From assembly GCF_902148845.1 (NCBI RefSeq), contig NC_043746.1, positions 11,394,706 to 11,458,705 on the forward strand: 64,000 nt of DNA. Reading direction: 5' to 3'. The DNA is from Salarias fasciatus (lineage: Eukaryota; Chordata; Actinopteri; Blenniiformes; Blenniidae). The notes under the pieces are model-generated. The model was not told the DNA's origin. It saw only the letters and a list, made by a program, of their open reading frames with translations, and did no database searches. Made by a program: the position numbers and the translations under genes. Below are positions 1-14,033 of this stretch, piece after piece. Every line of letters starts with the position of its first letter. Position 1 is the stretch's first letter.

Positions 1-1014
1 TGTTGTTGTCCTTACTTCACTTCATTACGCTGTCAGTCGTCTGCTCAGCGCTTTGACCTGTGATGACCTTTGAAAGCGTATCGGATGTGATACATAAATA
101 AAGTTTTATGACTTGATTGTTAATTTGACAGCTACAAAAACAGAGATTATTCCAGATGTGTAAAAGTCATGCGCATTAATAGCACTGACCTCACAAACGC
201 AGGTTTATAGGGGTGACGGCAGAGCGGTTTGTGCAGTTCTGGTTTTGTGGTTTCTGTGGGGGTGGACCTGTTGTATGTCTCCTGTTGTTATGTGAGCCAG
301 GTAACTTTCTGTGATCACAGGCGCATACTGTAACAACACTTCAGTGTGACCCTGTCCACCCAAAACAATCTTTCATGTGACACGGCCCATGTAACTTAAA
401 GACACACACACGCACACACATGTACTGGAGACTTTACCGGAATTAAGCTTCTTGGAATGCGAGAAATGTAAGCGTTCTACAACATGGCAGAGACTCTGTG
501 CGGCGTTTTACATACCCTCCTTGCACGACAAACTAAAATTACATCCGTCACCATTGAGCTTTAGGTGTGGTGTTAAGTAGCAGCTTCCCAATCAGGTCCT
601 ACATGCACGGCAGCATACCTGCAGCCTGCTGTCACCAGCGCCCAACCAGCTTGACCTGCAGGTTTAAACCACAGCCACGGCAAGCTCTGAGAGGTCCCGA
701 GATGTGGGAACGGCCTCTGTGCAGAGTGCACAAGGCTTTCTCTCTGAACATCTCCTCTAAAAGTTTTCTCATTGTAAAACACCCCTGGGAAACTCTCCAA
801 AGACAAAAGCATCGATTTTCTTTTTTTTTTGGTTTGTGTTGTTTACTCTCTAACTTAAGCAGGTGCCTGATTTTTTTCCCCCATAAGGGGATCAATATTT
901 CATTTGATTGCATAAACATAGATAAAATATAGTTTTGATGTGAATATTGAAGTTAATAAATGCAACAAATATCAATATGAAACATGAGAAAATAATCATG
1001 GCCGGCGTTTCCAG
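1..1014 (+). other. Intron of atp10b upstream of the first visible coding exon
   Basis: No exon could be recognised here in any frame. The conserved N-terminal P4-ATPase block (the NRxxTTKYT...FEQFHRxANLYF region of class V enzymes) is absent, so the roughly 160 N-terminal codons must lie before the window. The first supportable acceptor is the AG at 1013-1014. Short open frames at 567-932 and 573-919 overlap on opposite strands, have no family resemblance and look like chance. Confidence 0.6.
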
Positions 1015-4000
1015 GAGGGAGAAGCAGTTTGCGGAGCGATGCTGGAAGGATGTGCAGGTGGGAGACTTTGTGAAGGTGGCTTGCAATGAGATCATCCCCG
1101 CAGACCTGCTTCTCCTTCACACGTCCGACCCCAACGGCGTGTGTCACATCGAGACCGCCAACCTGGACGGAGAGACCAACCTGAAGCAGAGGACGGTGGT
1201 GCACGGCGTCTGCGTCACGGTGCGGAGCCGATGTCTGTTTTTGTTGTTTCACATGTTATTTTGCATGTGAAAAGTTTCAATCCGTACTGATTTTAAGTCT
1301 CTTTTCATCTCCAAGCATCCCGAATTCGACCCGGAAAGCTTCAACAGCAGGGTGGTGTGTGAAAAGCCCAACAACAATCTGAACCACTTCAAGTGTTACG
1401 TGTGAGTATCAGGTTTACACATCACATCCGTTTGTCCAAACAGTTTCTCTGAGGCTTTCAGAGCGCCGAGCAAAACTAATTCCAAGCCTCTCGCTGGACC
1501 TTCTGCAGCTACCAGAGGCCGTAATAGACTGTAATCGATTTCCTCAGGCACCACAGCTCTTATGGATGGCCTGCCCATGCCGTGCAGCTCTGGCCATAAA
1601 GCAGGAGAAATGCTAATGGGGGAATATATAAGCAGTAATGAACATCTAACAAGATCTGACAGTACAAAGGAGCTTTCTCACTGTCTCCCCCATGCAGAGA
1701 GAAACCTGACGAGGAGAAGGTGGGAGCGGGGATCGAGAGCTTGCTGCTGCGAGGCTGCACGGTCAGAAACACCGACCATGCTGCTGGCTTTGTGGTGTAT
1801 GCAGGTATATTCTCCAATTCAGCTCCGAGCCTTTCATCATCACTCTCAGGAAATCATCTAAAAAAAACACTTGAAAGATGAATTCAGATTTCTTAAATAA
1901 TTAAATCTAGCATGTCGAGCCACAGTTTGCGGCCTCATTTTCAGTAAATACAAGGTTCGATGGATATCGAGGACAAAGTTGCATGTTTAGCATGATTTTT
2001 GATCCTTAAAAATGAATTTAAAAAAATGAACAATCAAATTAAATAAGATTCTGTTTGAGCTCATTGCAATGTGTGTGTACGGTGTAGGACGCAAACTCCT
2101 CACCAGACCTCAAGTTTTCCAGAAACAATCTACATAAAATCAGAAGCTTTAAAGGTACAATAATTAATATTTTTAGTGTTCATTGTGTCCAAATCAGTAC
2201 TTTTTCTTTCCACCTCCAAGGCCATGAAACCAAGTCCATGCTGAACAACAGCGGGCCAAGATACAAGCGCAGCAAGCTCGAGCGGAAGCTGAACGTAGAC
2301 GTCCTCTTCTGCGTCATCCTTCTCTTCGCCATGTGTCTCATCGGATCACTGGGTCAGTGAGGACTTACAAAATCACAACGCAGACTGATTCACAGCGGAT
2401 GGACTTGCGTCGACAAGGGGACTTTGAATTACCAATAAAGAATTAAAAAAAAGAAAACTCCCTCTGGCCACGGGCCCAAACACATAAACGGGGAGGAGGG
2501 AGGGGACGAGGGGAAGGTGTGGCGCTAAAAATAGCTTACCTCTTCTGTCAGTCTGATTAATCCCGCTGTCCTCATGCGTGCAGGTCACTACTTATGGCGG
2601 CTGTCGTTGCCCGACGTGCCCCCTTACCTGGTCGCCGACGGCAACGGTCACCTGGACAGTCCCAGTCTGTCCAGTTTCTACATGTTCTTCACAATGATCA
2701 TCCTGCTGCAGGTCAGACAGAGGAGGAGCGTTCACGGCTGTTCCAGGAGTGTTTTCATTCAGTCTGAAGTCATTAATCTACTTTGCTCCTGTCTTGTCTC
2801 CTTTACTCCTATTTTTACTCTTGAGGTCACCTTTCACCTCTCCCTCCTGCTTTTCTCTTCTCATTTGTCCTCATTCTTTGTTTTTATCACCATCTGTTCA
2901 TTTTCCCCTCACTTCTGTTATCTCCTGTAATTACACCGTTGCCATTTCTCTCCTTCTTTCTGCCTAACTGCTTTCTTCTCTCTGGTTTATGTCCTCTTCT
3001 CTTTATCTCCTTTTCTTTGTCCCACTTCTTCTCTGTTATCATATTAACTTTGTCTCCCTCCTCTTCTCTTGAACCAACATAATTCTCCCTCCTTTTTTTC
3101 ATTCAATTACCTCCCTCTTGCTGTCTCCATGTCGTCTCCAGATCCTGATTCCCATCTCTCTCTACGTCTCCATCGAGCTGGTCAAGATGGGTCAGATCTT
3201 TTTCATCACGAACGACGTCGACCTGTACGACGAGGAGACGGACAGTCGCGTTCAGTGTAAAGCTCTGAACATCACCGAGGACCTGGGGCAGGTTGAATAT
3301 ATCTTCTCAGACAAGACGGGAACCCTCACAGAGAACAAGATGCTGTTCCGGCGATGCTCCATCATGGGCACCGAGTTCCCGCACAAAGAGAACGGTACAT
3401 CTCACACTCAGTGGAACTGCTTTTCATCACTTTTGATCGTGCGTAGCTCTTAAAGATATTCATGATAACTGACACTGAGCGGTGTATGAGTGAATCACAT
3501 CTCAATCAGCCATGAGCATACCTCAACAACACATTCCGATTCAGTGTTGTTTCAGCTGTCCGCTTGTCATGCGCTTCCTTCCTGGCTCTGAGCGGGAATT
3601 TCTTCAGTCATAGTTCCGTTTAAAGGTTGCTTGATCTGTGTTTGTGTCTCCACCTTTTTTTACTGAACAATTTTTTAATTTGTTTTTCCATATTAATAAC
3701 AGTTCTATTCAATAATATCAATACACGAGTTGACTCTTCATCACAGACACAAACACTTGAGCTTCCTGCCTGCAGTCCACTTTATATGCCCTCATTGCAT
3801 TACTGATAAATCCACCTTGAAGACAGTTTTCTTGCATTTTTCTTCCCATCAGTCGTTTAGTTTGACTCACTGAGAGAGAGTCCTTCCTTCCACCTGAGTG
3901 GAGCAGTCTAATCAGAGGCTTTGAAGTCCCTCAGCGCTGCGGTCGCTGCTGCGGGCTTCACATAGGAACAGGACTTGATTTGATGCAGAGTAAGTACAGT

Positions 4001-7000
4001 TCTTCTGTTTTTGGTGTTTCTTGCTGATCTGCAGCCGTCTGTCTGGCTGACCTTGATGAGCTGGAGTCAGAGGAGGAGATCATCTTCAACCAGCATCAGA
4101 GGCCCCTGCAGACGGGCCGGTCGCCGCATTGCGAGGACAGTAACCCTGGAGACACACAACACCGAGACAGGCGCCGCAGGAGCAGGGTTGCAGCGAGCTC
4201 CCAGAGCGACGTGGCCTTCAGCAGCCCACTGGTAAGGCAGCGCCGTGGAAGTGTAGGTTACATTTTCTTACTTGCTGGTAAAGATGTAACGAGGAACAAC
4301 ATTCTTTAACCCATCAGGCATCACGGTGGTTCAGGTTGCACGTCATCCCTAAATCTGGTTTGTCTAGATGTTGGTGAAAGAGTCTGTCCCCATCTGTCCC
4401 CCAGGAAAGGCTGGCACACACACACACAAACACACATACACACAGACACACACACAGACGCACAAACATTCTTCTTAAGAATTCAAGCCCCACGGAACAA
4501 ATTCACACATCGCAATATCAAGTCCCACCTCCTGGGGATTTGTCCGTCATACACCCAGCCTTCAATCTGGACCCTCTGGAGGTCGATGTTTTTTTAATGT
4601 GTTTTTTTAAATCTACTCCAGGCATATCAGGAGGCTGTTTTCTATTGACTGCAGTGCTGTTGTGCCCGTGGTGAAAAGCATTCCCGACGGCTTGTGTCAT
4701 ATCTCAGGACTGCGGTGGGAAAATAGCAGAAGTACATTGAGAAACCTCACATAGGCACCGGGGAGAACATGCAAACTCCACAAAGGAAGGCCCCATAATG
4801 CCAGGAGACAGTAGATACCACCACCCCACAGTCTGAATCTATGATACGCTTACATTTTACTCCATGTATAGATCCATTGTGTGAGCCTGTAAGAACAACC
4901 ACCGTACGCACAGCTGAAAGCCTAAACTTGATTTGTCCTTCCTCTGTCGATCCATAAAGCTTTACTTTGTTAGAGTCACAGGAAATTGAAACTTATACCA
5001 GTATGCACTGAGCAGCATCCGTCCTTGATGGCTATTTCAGCTTTAGATGAATATCTCACTGCTATAAAGCACAGATCCAGAGAGCGCAGCCAGCATGAAT
5101 GATGCTGCTTTTAATCATTTCACTCAAACACTGTTCGATTATTATGTTTCTCTAAGTTTTGGCATTTCTAACATGACATAACATTGAACGAACTTCATCA
5201 AACGTGTTCCACATCTGAATCTGCTGTTAGAGGATTTGGAGCTGCCATTTGTTTACCCAGATCTGACCCATCCTTATGTCAAAAGGCCACATGGTCTCCG
5301 TCCCCGCCGCAGATGGCCGAGCTGCTAGGTGTCATTGATGAGCACATCCATTTTGGCTCAAAGCTGCCATTATGTCTGTTACGGGACATATGGTCACGCT
5401 GGGCAACATTTGGCACAGACAACCAATGTCACAAAAACTGTAAACGTGCACTATAGATTAGTCATTGATGCGTTGGTGTACAGTACAGTATCTCTGGGCC
5501 TATTTTTGTCTGCGGGGCAAAGAGCAGAAATCCGGAGAGTCAGGCTGAGACAGAAAAAGTCCTGTGTTTATTCTGGGAAGGTCGCATGGAGCCTTTCCTT
5601 ATGCCGAGTCTCGAGCAGAGGGCAGTGTATGCATGAAGGAAAACCTCCTGTTCATCTGTCTATCTTTAATTCTCAACCCCACCCACTCCCCATCCTCCTT
5701 TCAACACTTTTATTTTCCCCAAAAGACAAATCCTTTTCTTTTATTCCCCCCTTCGTTTGACAGGAAACTGAGGTGATTCCAGACCGGAAGCTGCTTCAGC
5801 AGATTACCAGGGGAGAAAACAGCAGCAGGAAGACAGATCCTTACCTGGACTTTTTTCTGGCTCTCGCTATTTGCAACACTGTGGTGGTTTCCATGGCAAC
5901 AGCTCGGAGACGGAGGGTGAGCGCTTGATTTACTGCGACTGTGGATGAGGAGTGGAGATGGAGGGCACAGTCAGGAGAGAAAAGATGGATGAAAGATCTG
6001 TCCTCTGCAGAAACGCTGAGCGCCTCATAACGCCGAAGTTTTTGAATCTCTGGAAGCTTTGTTTGGTGAAAACATGATGGGACAACCATTTATTGTCATC
6101 TTGTAATTATACACAATGATCCCTGCAGCTCTGTAACACTTTTATATGGAATAATCTGTACCAGACAATACAAAAGTGACTTTTTTTTTAACTTTTTTCA
6201 GTCGTTATGACAGACTACGTTAATTTTCTTTCATTTTTAAAACCAAAGTTGTAGAGATTCACAGTCTTCACAGAGTTGGCAAAACACTAGAGGGATGCTT
6301 CTCGGGGCAATCTGGGTTGACTTTATTAATTTGAGCATTTGTTGCCGCCGACTGTGCTGTTCAGGGCTCTGGCAGATGGGAGAGACGTATGCGTTTCTCC
6401 CCTCGCGTTTGTAGTTGAGAGTAAATGCACAAAAGAGAAATAGAGTGGAAATAGATGACAAAGTTGTAAGTGAGAGGTTTGGTGTGTCATCACACGCATA
6501 ATGTTGCAAGAATGTCTTCATAAAAACATTACATCAAATCTCTGCTTTCTTCTGGTTTTTAAAAAAAAAAATGTTTTCTCTTTTAGGCCAGCGCTTCTTT
6601 ACACTCCAGCCAGACAAGCAGTGTGCTGGACACGTTGACTAGTCTGGTGAAAAAAAAAGACTCTTTAAGCTGCATCTTCACCTCGTGCCGGAGCAAGCCC
6701 AAGACGGAAGACTCCGTTATTGAGGAGAGCCATTTTCATCCCCCGGCCGATAAAAAGGAGGGCACAGACGCCATCAGCAGGCACCGCAAATGTTCCCTCC
6801 ATGTGTTGTCCCAGAGTGACGTCTCCGCGGTAACCTCAGCTGATCTGCGCTACGAGGCGGAGAGTCCAGACGAGGCCGCGCTGGTGTACGCGGCCAAGGC
6901 ATATGGCTTCGTCCTGCTGGCCCGCACCCCCAACAGCGTGACGGTGAGGCTGCCGTCTGGGGACGAGCTGGTGTTCGAGGTGCTGGACACCTTGACCTTT

Positions 7001-10000
7001 GACTCCAACAGAAAGAGGATGTCTGTTTTAGTGAAGCACCCCGTCACCAAAGAGTACGTGCTGTACACCAAAGGTGCGGACTACGCCATCATGGAGCTCC
7101 TCGGGACACCGTACGCAGGTACTGGTCGCCCAAGGGAGGAGATGTTCTCGCACCTTCAGCATCTATTTGTTCAATTATTTACCCAGATTGGTCACAGATT
7201 GCATAAATGTGTGTGTATATTTCAGAACATTTCAAAGGCAAACAGAAGAACGTAGCGACTGATACTCAGCATCACGTCGACTGCTATGCTAAAGAAGGAC
7301 TCCGTACTCTATGCTTCGCAAAGAAGGTGAATAAATCACACATGCTCATATAAACTCATTTGAGAAGCCCTTTTCTAATCCCTTTTCTGTACATGTCATA
7401 GATTGTGAGTGAAAAAATGTACGAGGACTGGCTGGTGGGCAGACAGAGAGCGCTGGCTGCCATCGACAACAGAGAGGAGCTCATCATGGAGACTGCTGGG
7501 CAGCTCGAGACGAACCTCTCTCTGCTCGGTAACGCACACCTTTCACAGCACGCTAAAAGACATTTATGTACAGGATCAGTGCGTGAATGACACCTGACAT
7601 TATACGGATGGATGGATGTATAAATAGACGGGTTATGTTTGTCTGTCGTCCTGCAGGAGCTACGGGCATCGAGGACCGTCTGCAGGAGAGCGTCCCAGAC
7701 ACCATCGTGGCTCTGCGGGAGGCGGGGATCCAGGTGTGGGTGCTGACTGGTGACAAGCCAGAGACAGCTGTCAACATCGGCTATGCCTGCAGGCTACTGG
7801 AAGAGGAAGACCTGGTGATTAACATGAGCTGCAAAAACAAGGTGAGGAGGGTGCTGTGTGCCTCACTGTAGGTGGCAGTTTGAATCAGAAGGATTTTTTT
7901 TTTTTAAATCTGGAAATTCAGAAAACTGAGTCAGAACAGGGTCAGATACTTGTAGGCTCTTGGTGGTATATGCATGGCTGCTGATAGACTGCCATCTCTT
8001 TTGACTTGATTGTCAAATTTTCCCAGATAATTTCTAAAAACTTGAAATAGTTACCTTAAAAATATAACAAGATGCACTGTGACATGAGGAGTTTAAGGGA
8101 ATCATCCCATTTCCTTTATTTAAAAGCTTCTGTTTGGCTTTACTGTGTAGCTTTGGAAAACTAGAGATCTAACTCAGGATGGTTTCTGCTATCAACGTGC
8201 CTTCCTCTAGTTTAAACGTCTCAACCTTTCCGACCACTTTTGCATTTTACCTGAAGGTCAAACCGTCACATTTCCACCGGAGAAAGATAAGGTGTCAGGT
8301 GTAGGGACGTCTCCGAGGTCATTAAAGATCCTGCAACAACCCTTCATAATATCCTGACCGAGGCTAATCCTCCACAGCCTCGAATGCACTGAAATTAGCT
8401 GTAGGCGCTAACCGATGCGCGCGGCGCTTCCTGGAACGAAGAGCTGCTGCTCTCCCTGCAGACGGACCAGTCACCGATGATGAATGGAGCGATAGCCCCA
8501 ACACAATAACTAACGCTTTCATATCTAATTACCAGTCTACGATGCAACCCTCAGAGGAAATACACTTTCTCTCATAACTCAGAGTGGAGGCAGATCAGTA
8601 ATGAACTATTTTGTACCGGTGTAAGTTGATGACCACCTGAGAGAGACGCACTCCCACCACCGCCGTCTTGCTCTGTATTAAATAACAGAACAAAAAGACA
8701 GGAGGCACCTTTTGGGCAAATAAAGAGTTTATTTACACAAAAAAATGGTTGTTAAGAGAGGCAGCCTTCACCACACCTGTGTGTTTTCCAGCTCACGTGC
8801 ACGGCCATCCTGGACTGCACTCTTGAGGAGGTGAAGAGGTACAACGACGACCCCCGCAACGTGGACACCACCCAGAACATCTCCGTGGTGATCGACGGGC
8901 CCACCTTGACCATGGCTCTGTCGCCGGACCTGCGGGACCGGTTCATGGAGCTGGCGAGGCGCTGCCGCTCCGTGCTCTGCTGCAGAGTCACGCCCTTACA
9001 GAAGAGCAGGGTGGTCAAGCTGGTCAGGGAGAAACTCAAGGTCATGACCCTAGCCGTTGGTAAGAACGATGCGAAGACGGATTTCGTTCGCGTCGTTAAA
9101 GTTGCCGTACAGAGTTCTTCTTTCAGTTCAGCTCAGCTTGATTTACACGGCGTCACATCACAGCTGCTGGAGAACCAGACTCAGGGATCTGTCCTTAATG
9201 TGAATGTTATGAAAAAAAAGAGAATTCTTTGATAATATTAGCTATATAGCTACAAACACAAACTCCACTCTGAAAGACCCTCAAGTCTGTGATCAATCTG
9301 TAGATATTGTTATTGTGAAGTAATAGTGAGAGAATCCTCGCCACTGATTTCATCATTTTGCATTTTCCAGAAGCTGAAACTGAAACTGATATGATTGCTA
9401 CTGATTGAATTATTCATGATTAAAATGTCAATTAATATTTGAAACAATGTGAAAAACCTCTTATTTAATAATGAACATGCAGATAGTTGTCTTCATTGAG
9501 GAGGGTAAAGAATTTCAAATGATTATTTAGAAGTTCCACAAATTTTTAAAGAGTTTTTTTTTTTTTTTTTTTTTGCTCTTATTGTGCTCTGAGCTGTTTT
9601 CAGAAACAGCACAACACAGTAATCATCAATAAAGTTTCTGCACCTCTTCTTCATCTGATTTTGATGCTGTGGTTTCAGGTGACGGTGCAAACGACGTCAA
9701 CATGATCCAAGCGGCTGACATCGGCATTGGGATATCCGGTCAGGAGGGCATGCAGGTCCCAGCAGATTTCCTCTCAGCTTCAACGATACATTTTTCTCTT
9801 TCACTGGTCTCTTTGAATGAAACACTTTGTGACTCCTCTCTGTCCTCTGCAGGCGGTCATGGCGAGCGATTTCGCCATATCTCGCTTCAAACACCTGAAG
9901 AAGCTGCTCTTGGTCCACGGACACTGGTGCTACACCCGACTGGCCAACATGATCATTTATTTTTTCTATAAGAACGTGGTGAGTCTCCACATCAGAGTGA

Positions 10001-13000
10001 ACTGCCTCCTGAATCGCCCCCACCACACTGATGCAGGCTGACATGCGTCCCTCAGGCCTACGTGAACCTGCTGTTCTGGTACCAGTTCTTCTGCGGCTTC
10101 TCCGGCACGGCCATGATCGATTACTGGCTCATGATCTTCTTCAACCTGTTCTTCACCTCTGTGCCGCCCATCATGTTTGGGATCATGGACAGAGACGTTT
10201 CTGCGGAGGTGCTGCTCGGTGTGCCTGAGCTGTACAGGACTGGGCAGGGGAAAGGGGTCAGTGACCTTTGAAAACACTTTTTCTTGTCTCTGGTGTTTGT
10301 CTTGTTTATTTGCATTTAAACCTCTGTGTGTTTGTTTAGGAATATAATTTTCTAACGTTCTGGATCTCCATCCTGGACGCGTTCTACCAGAGTCTGGTGT
10401 GCTTCTTTGTCCCATATTTGGTGAGAATTCACCCGTCCTTTTATATTTATATATGCATTGATTCATTCATTATTGCTCATGTCACAATAAATGTCCTTTT
10501 CCTTCAGGTTTACCAGGGTTCAGATGTTGATATATTCACCTTTGGGACTCCTTTGAACACATCTTCTTTATTCGTCATCCTGCTGCATCTGTCAATAGAG
10601 ATCAAAGCCTGGGTAAGGCCTGGACTGATGGATGCACACTTTATTTTCATATCATCAACATGAATTAACCAATCAGTCAGAACCTGTCTCCAGCCGGATT
10701 GTTCAGCTTTGTGTGACTGTCTTGCAGACGGTGGTTCACTGGGTCGTCATGCTGGGCAGCGTGCTGCTGTACTTTGTGGTGACGCTGGCCTTCAGCGCCA
10801 TCTGCGTTACCTGTAACCCTCCGTCCAATCCGTACTGGATCCTGCAGAGCCAGATGGCCGACCCCACCTTCTACCTGATCTGCATCCTCACCACCGTGGT
10901 GGCTCTGCTGCCCAGGTACCAGCAGCGTTACCCTGACTGCGCCCGTCGGCAGCCATGTTTTTATCAGTGTTTTTTTTTTTTGCTTTAGAATAACTTTGTG
11001 AGGCTCTATGTTATTATTTGTAGTTATTTCACACACCTGTCTGCAGGGCATAGCAGCAGAAAACTCTCCTCATCCACTCATTTTCCTGCTGATTTTATTA
11101 TTGACACAACATCAGAAACAATCAATATTGGTTTAAAAAAAACAAACTGACATTATTAATTATGTTTTAAGTGTGCCTAAGTGATTGATGCTTATTTATA
11201 GAACACAGACTCCTGCGTATCATCTGCTTCGTGCAAAGCATTGCAAGAACACACATTACACGCACAGTAACACGCCAATCACACAACACTTGGAGAATTT
11301 ATAGGTGCAATCAAACTGAAACAAATATGTGCAGATAGCAGTGTTGGGATCTATGTCCTTCCAAAATATTTGCAATCTAGTAGCATAATGAGTATCTGTT
11401 CAAAAATCCAATATCATGCATCCCTGAATAACAATAAACGAACATCTGGAGAGTCTGAACTGGTGCATATGTATAGTTCATAGCTGTTATTGGATAATTC
11501 ATTTTGACATCTTAGCTTTTGTTGCCTCTGACAGTTCTGCAGGTATTTGAAGATGTGAAATCAAATGTTGGCTCTCGTATTGTTATCAGCCACTGAGACT
11601 AATCAGAATAAGCCGACTCCCAACAGAAAGACTGCTTCTCCTAACCTGTATGTGAACGTAGAAGCGTTTAACTGTGGGGCTCCACCAGAGTGAAGCTCAT
11701 TTTTTCTTGAATCAACTCAGCAAAACAGAAAAAGCAAACAAAAGTTTGGATTTTTTTTTTCTCACGTGGCTGTGGCAGATAGAAATACATTGAAGCACAT
11801 GTTAGTGCGCCACCATGATTGAAAAATAGCAGGAAGAAGAAAATCTTGTGACACCTGCCCCTTTCTTAAACATAAACACGCAGACAGATGGTCTGTCGGC
11901 CAATTACTTCACAATCAATACGCCATAGCACAAAACAATCATCTTCACTCTTATAGCCCTCATTCATCAAGCTCATACTCTCTAAAGATTCTGTTTTTGC
12001 ACTTTTTTTAATGTAGAAATTTCTAATAAGCAAACTGCAAAAAAGCTTGAAAAAATATGCAGTTTTACTTGTTTGTTATGACATTATTGGCTGAAGTTAT
12101 TCTATTTTGAAAATGATTTCTTAATGCGACTTTAATCATTTAATAACTGTTGCATTATTGGTAAAATGGTATTATGGCTGAAATATTTGATTACATCATT
12201 GTTAAGTTATTACATTATAGCCTCATTATATTGAAGAAAGGTTAAAACAATTACATTATTGGAAGGTATTACAATATTGTGCATCATTATTTTGTATGAT
12301 TTGTCATTAATGCACCACAAAAATCAGTCTTCAATATATTCAGGCATTTTATGTTTTTTTTGTATTTTTTCATAAATTAATTATTTTCTTGTGTGTTTTA
12401 TATCAACATGGGACTTTCTAGAGAGACGGTTCACAATAACCAATATACAGTGCAGTACCTGAGCTGTACCATTGCTATTATTATGTACTTTTATTCAGCC
12501 TCTGGCTTTTTTTAGATGAAACAATGATAAACAGAAAAGTATAGATGAAGTCAGAGCTCTGATCAGTGAGCCTTGTTCGCTCTCCTCACAAGTTTGAACT
12601 CTTTCGAGCAATCATAATGTTTATTTTCTGCAGATCTCTCTATCAGTGCAGATCTTTAACCGCTATGAAGCCATGGATATTCGCTCTCTGCTGATTTGTG
12701 CCTAAATAATGTTAATTGCGAAGGTCAGGAACCACTGCACCGCGCCTCGCTCTTCCTCTCGGCTGCTGATGTCTCGCAAAGTGCTGATATTTAGAGGGAA
12801 TGCTCTGATTTACATCAAAGGGCCGCATATTTTTCACTGGCCTACTTTCTCACCAACACACTCTCTCCCCCAGGTGCACGTTTCACGTGCTGAGGAACTC
12901 TATCGCCCCCTCCCCGCTCATCCACGCTCGGCATCTGGACCAGAAGGAGCCCTCCGCCAGGGCCCAGTGGATCCAGGAGTGGAGGAGCATGAGGGGCGGA

Positions 13001-13153
13001 GGCCCGGTCAGGCGCTCCAGGCTGTCCCCCCCGCCGTCTCCCACCTCGGAGACACCCGTGGACATTTTCCCCGACACCCTCGGTGACGTGACGGGAGATG
13101 ATTTCACTCTGAACGTCATCAGTGAAAACCATCGCAGACCTGTGCACACATGA
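1015..13153 (+). CDS. atp10b: Class V P4-ATPase (phospholipid flippase), ATP10B-like; 5' partial
   Basis: Type IV P-type ATPases flip phospholipids to the cytosolic leaflet of plasma and endolysosomal membranes with a CDC50 partner. Exons: 1015-1219, 1316-1401, 1698-1804, 2221-2352, 2584-2711, 3142-3394, 4035-4231, 5764-5916, 6587-7118, 7226-7326, 7402-7528, 7657-7841, 8792-9059, 9679-9755, 9853-9978, 10056-10256, 10340-10420, 10508-10612, 10728-10915, 12874-13153 (TGA). All phases join, giving about 1177 codons. Visible motifs: LDGETN actuator loop (exon 1), PISLYVSIE in TM4 followed by the DKTGTLTEN phosphorylation site (exon 6), [12 protein letters not shown] and KGAD in the nucleotide domain (exon 9), TGDKPETA (exon 12), GDGANDV across exons 13-14, then C-terminal membrane segments. 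ATP10B rather than ATP10A/D is favoured by CEKPNNxLNxFK, ESLLLRGCT and [11 protein letters not shown], and by the 5q-type neighbours. The C-terminal membrane segments alone resemble ATP10D, so the subtype is less certain than the class. Confidence 0.88.
4408..4467. repeat. CA-rich microsatellite in an atp10b intron
   Basis: Imperfect (CA)n interrupted by AAAC, ATAC and AGAC units. It lies in the intron between the exons ending at 4231 and starting at 5764. That intron holds no other recognisable element. Confidence 0.85.
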
Positions 13154-13303
13154 GGAGAGAGCACTGCGGGGGATTATTTATTCTGAACACTGTAAATATC
13201 TCAACTGTCTCACAGGTGAATGTATCCCAGTGCAAAGAAATGCTTCGCTCTGGCAGCTCAGCCGAGGGGGGAGCAGTCTGCGTCTGGCTGGAGTTTATTT
13301 TGC

Positions 13304-13309
13304 AATAAA
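13304..13309 (+). terminator. Poly(A) signal of atp10b
   Basis: Canonical AATAAA about 150 bp after the atp10b stop codon; first such hexamer downstream on this strand. Implies a very short 3' UTR. Confidence 0.55.
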
Positions 13310-14027
13310 CTACTCGACGGAAGCGTGCAGGTCTTCTTCCCTTTCCTCCCCTCATAACAAAGTAACACATAAGCCTGTTACTCTCCTGATGGGTTTTTAC
13401 TGCACAGTGGTAACCCAATTAGTCATGCCACCCACTCCTCCAAAAAGTGGCACTTTTCCAGGACAAAATGCTTAGCTGGTTTAATATATTCCGCTCACCT
13501 AGATACCCTTTAACAGCCACAAAGACAAAGAAAACAAACACTGAGGTAATTTTTCTGTTTGATGAGACTGGAGGGATGTTCATGCTTCCTCCATATCTGT
13601 ACAGATGAAACTATATTTGAATCAATCTGATTTTGTGACTCCGTGCGTCTGTCAGATGAAGCATCGACCTCAAACAAGTCAAAACGGTAAATTTAGCAGA
13701 CTCAGAGGAAAAAGCTGCTAAGCTACAACGGCTGATGCTCCTTCTTCTTTTTCTTTTTTCTATATGGAAATGGAGTGTGCACAAGCGAATCCACTTGTAA
13801 AAAGGGCTGAGTTATCACTGGCATACTTCATTATACAGTAGCAGCTCTGCTTATATAACGCCGCGGCGCCTGCAGTTAGACCACTACTGCCCTCTAGTGT
13901 TCACGGCGGGGGACTGCTGGAAGGTCAAACGGGACAAAGTCAGGAAAACAGGCAGCTGAAATCAGGCTTCCAGCCAAAAAGAGCTGGCGACATTAAAGTC
14001 ATATCGACACAGTCTGTTTTTCTTTGT

Positions 14028-14033
14028 TTTATT
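14028..14033 (-). terminator. Candidate poly(A) signal of fbxl3
   Basis: TTTATT on the + strand, i.e. AATAAA on the coding strand, about 1.65 kb beyond the fbxl3 stop. Nearer weak signals cannot be excluded. Confidence 0.4.

Noticed and set aside
9966-10466. 166-codon frame on the minus strand
   Set aside because: It is antisense to three supported atp10b membrane exons and their introns, with no domain pattern of its own.
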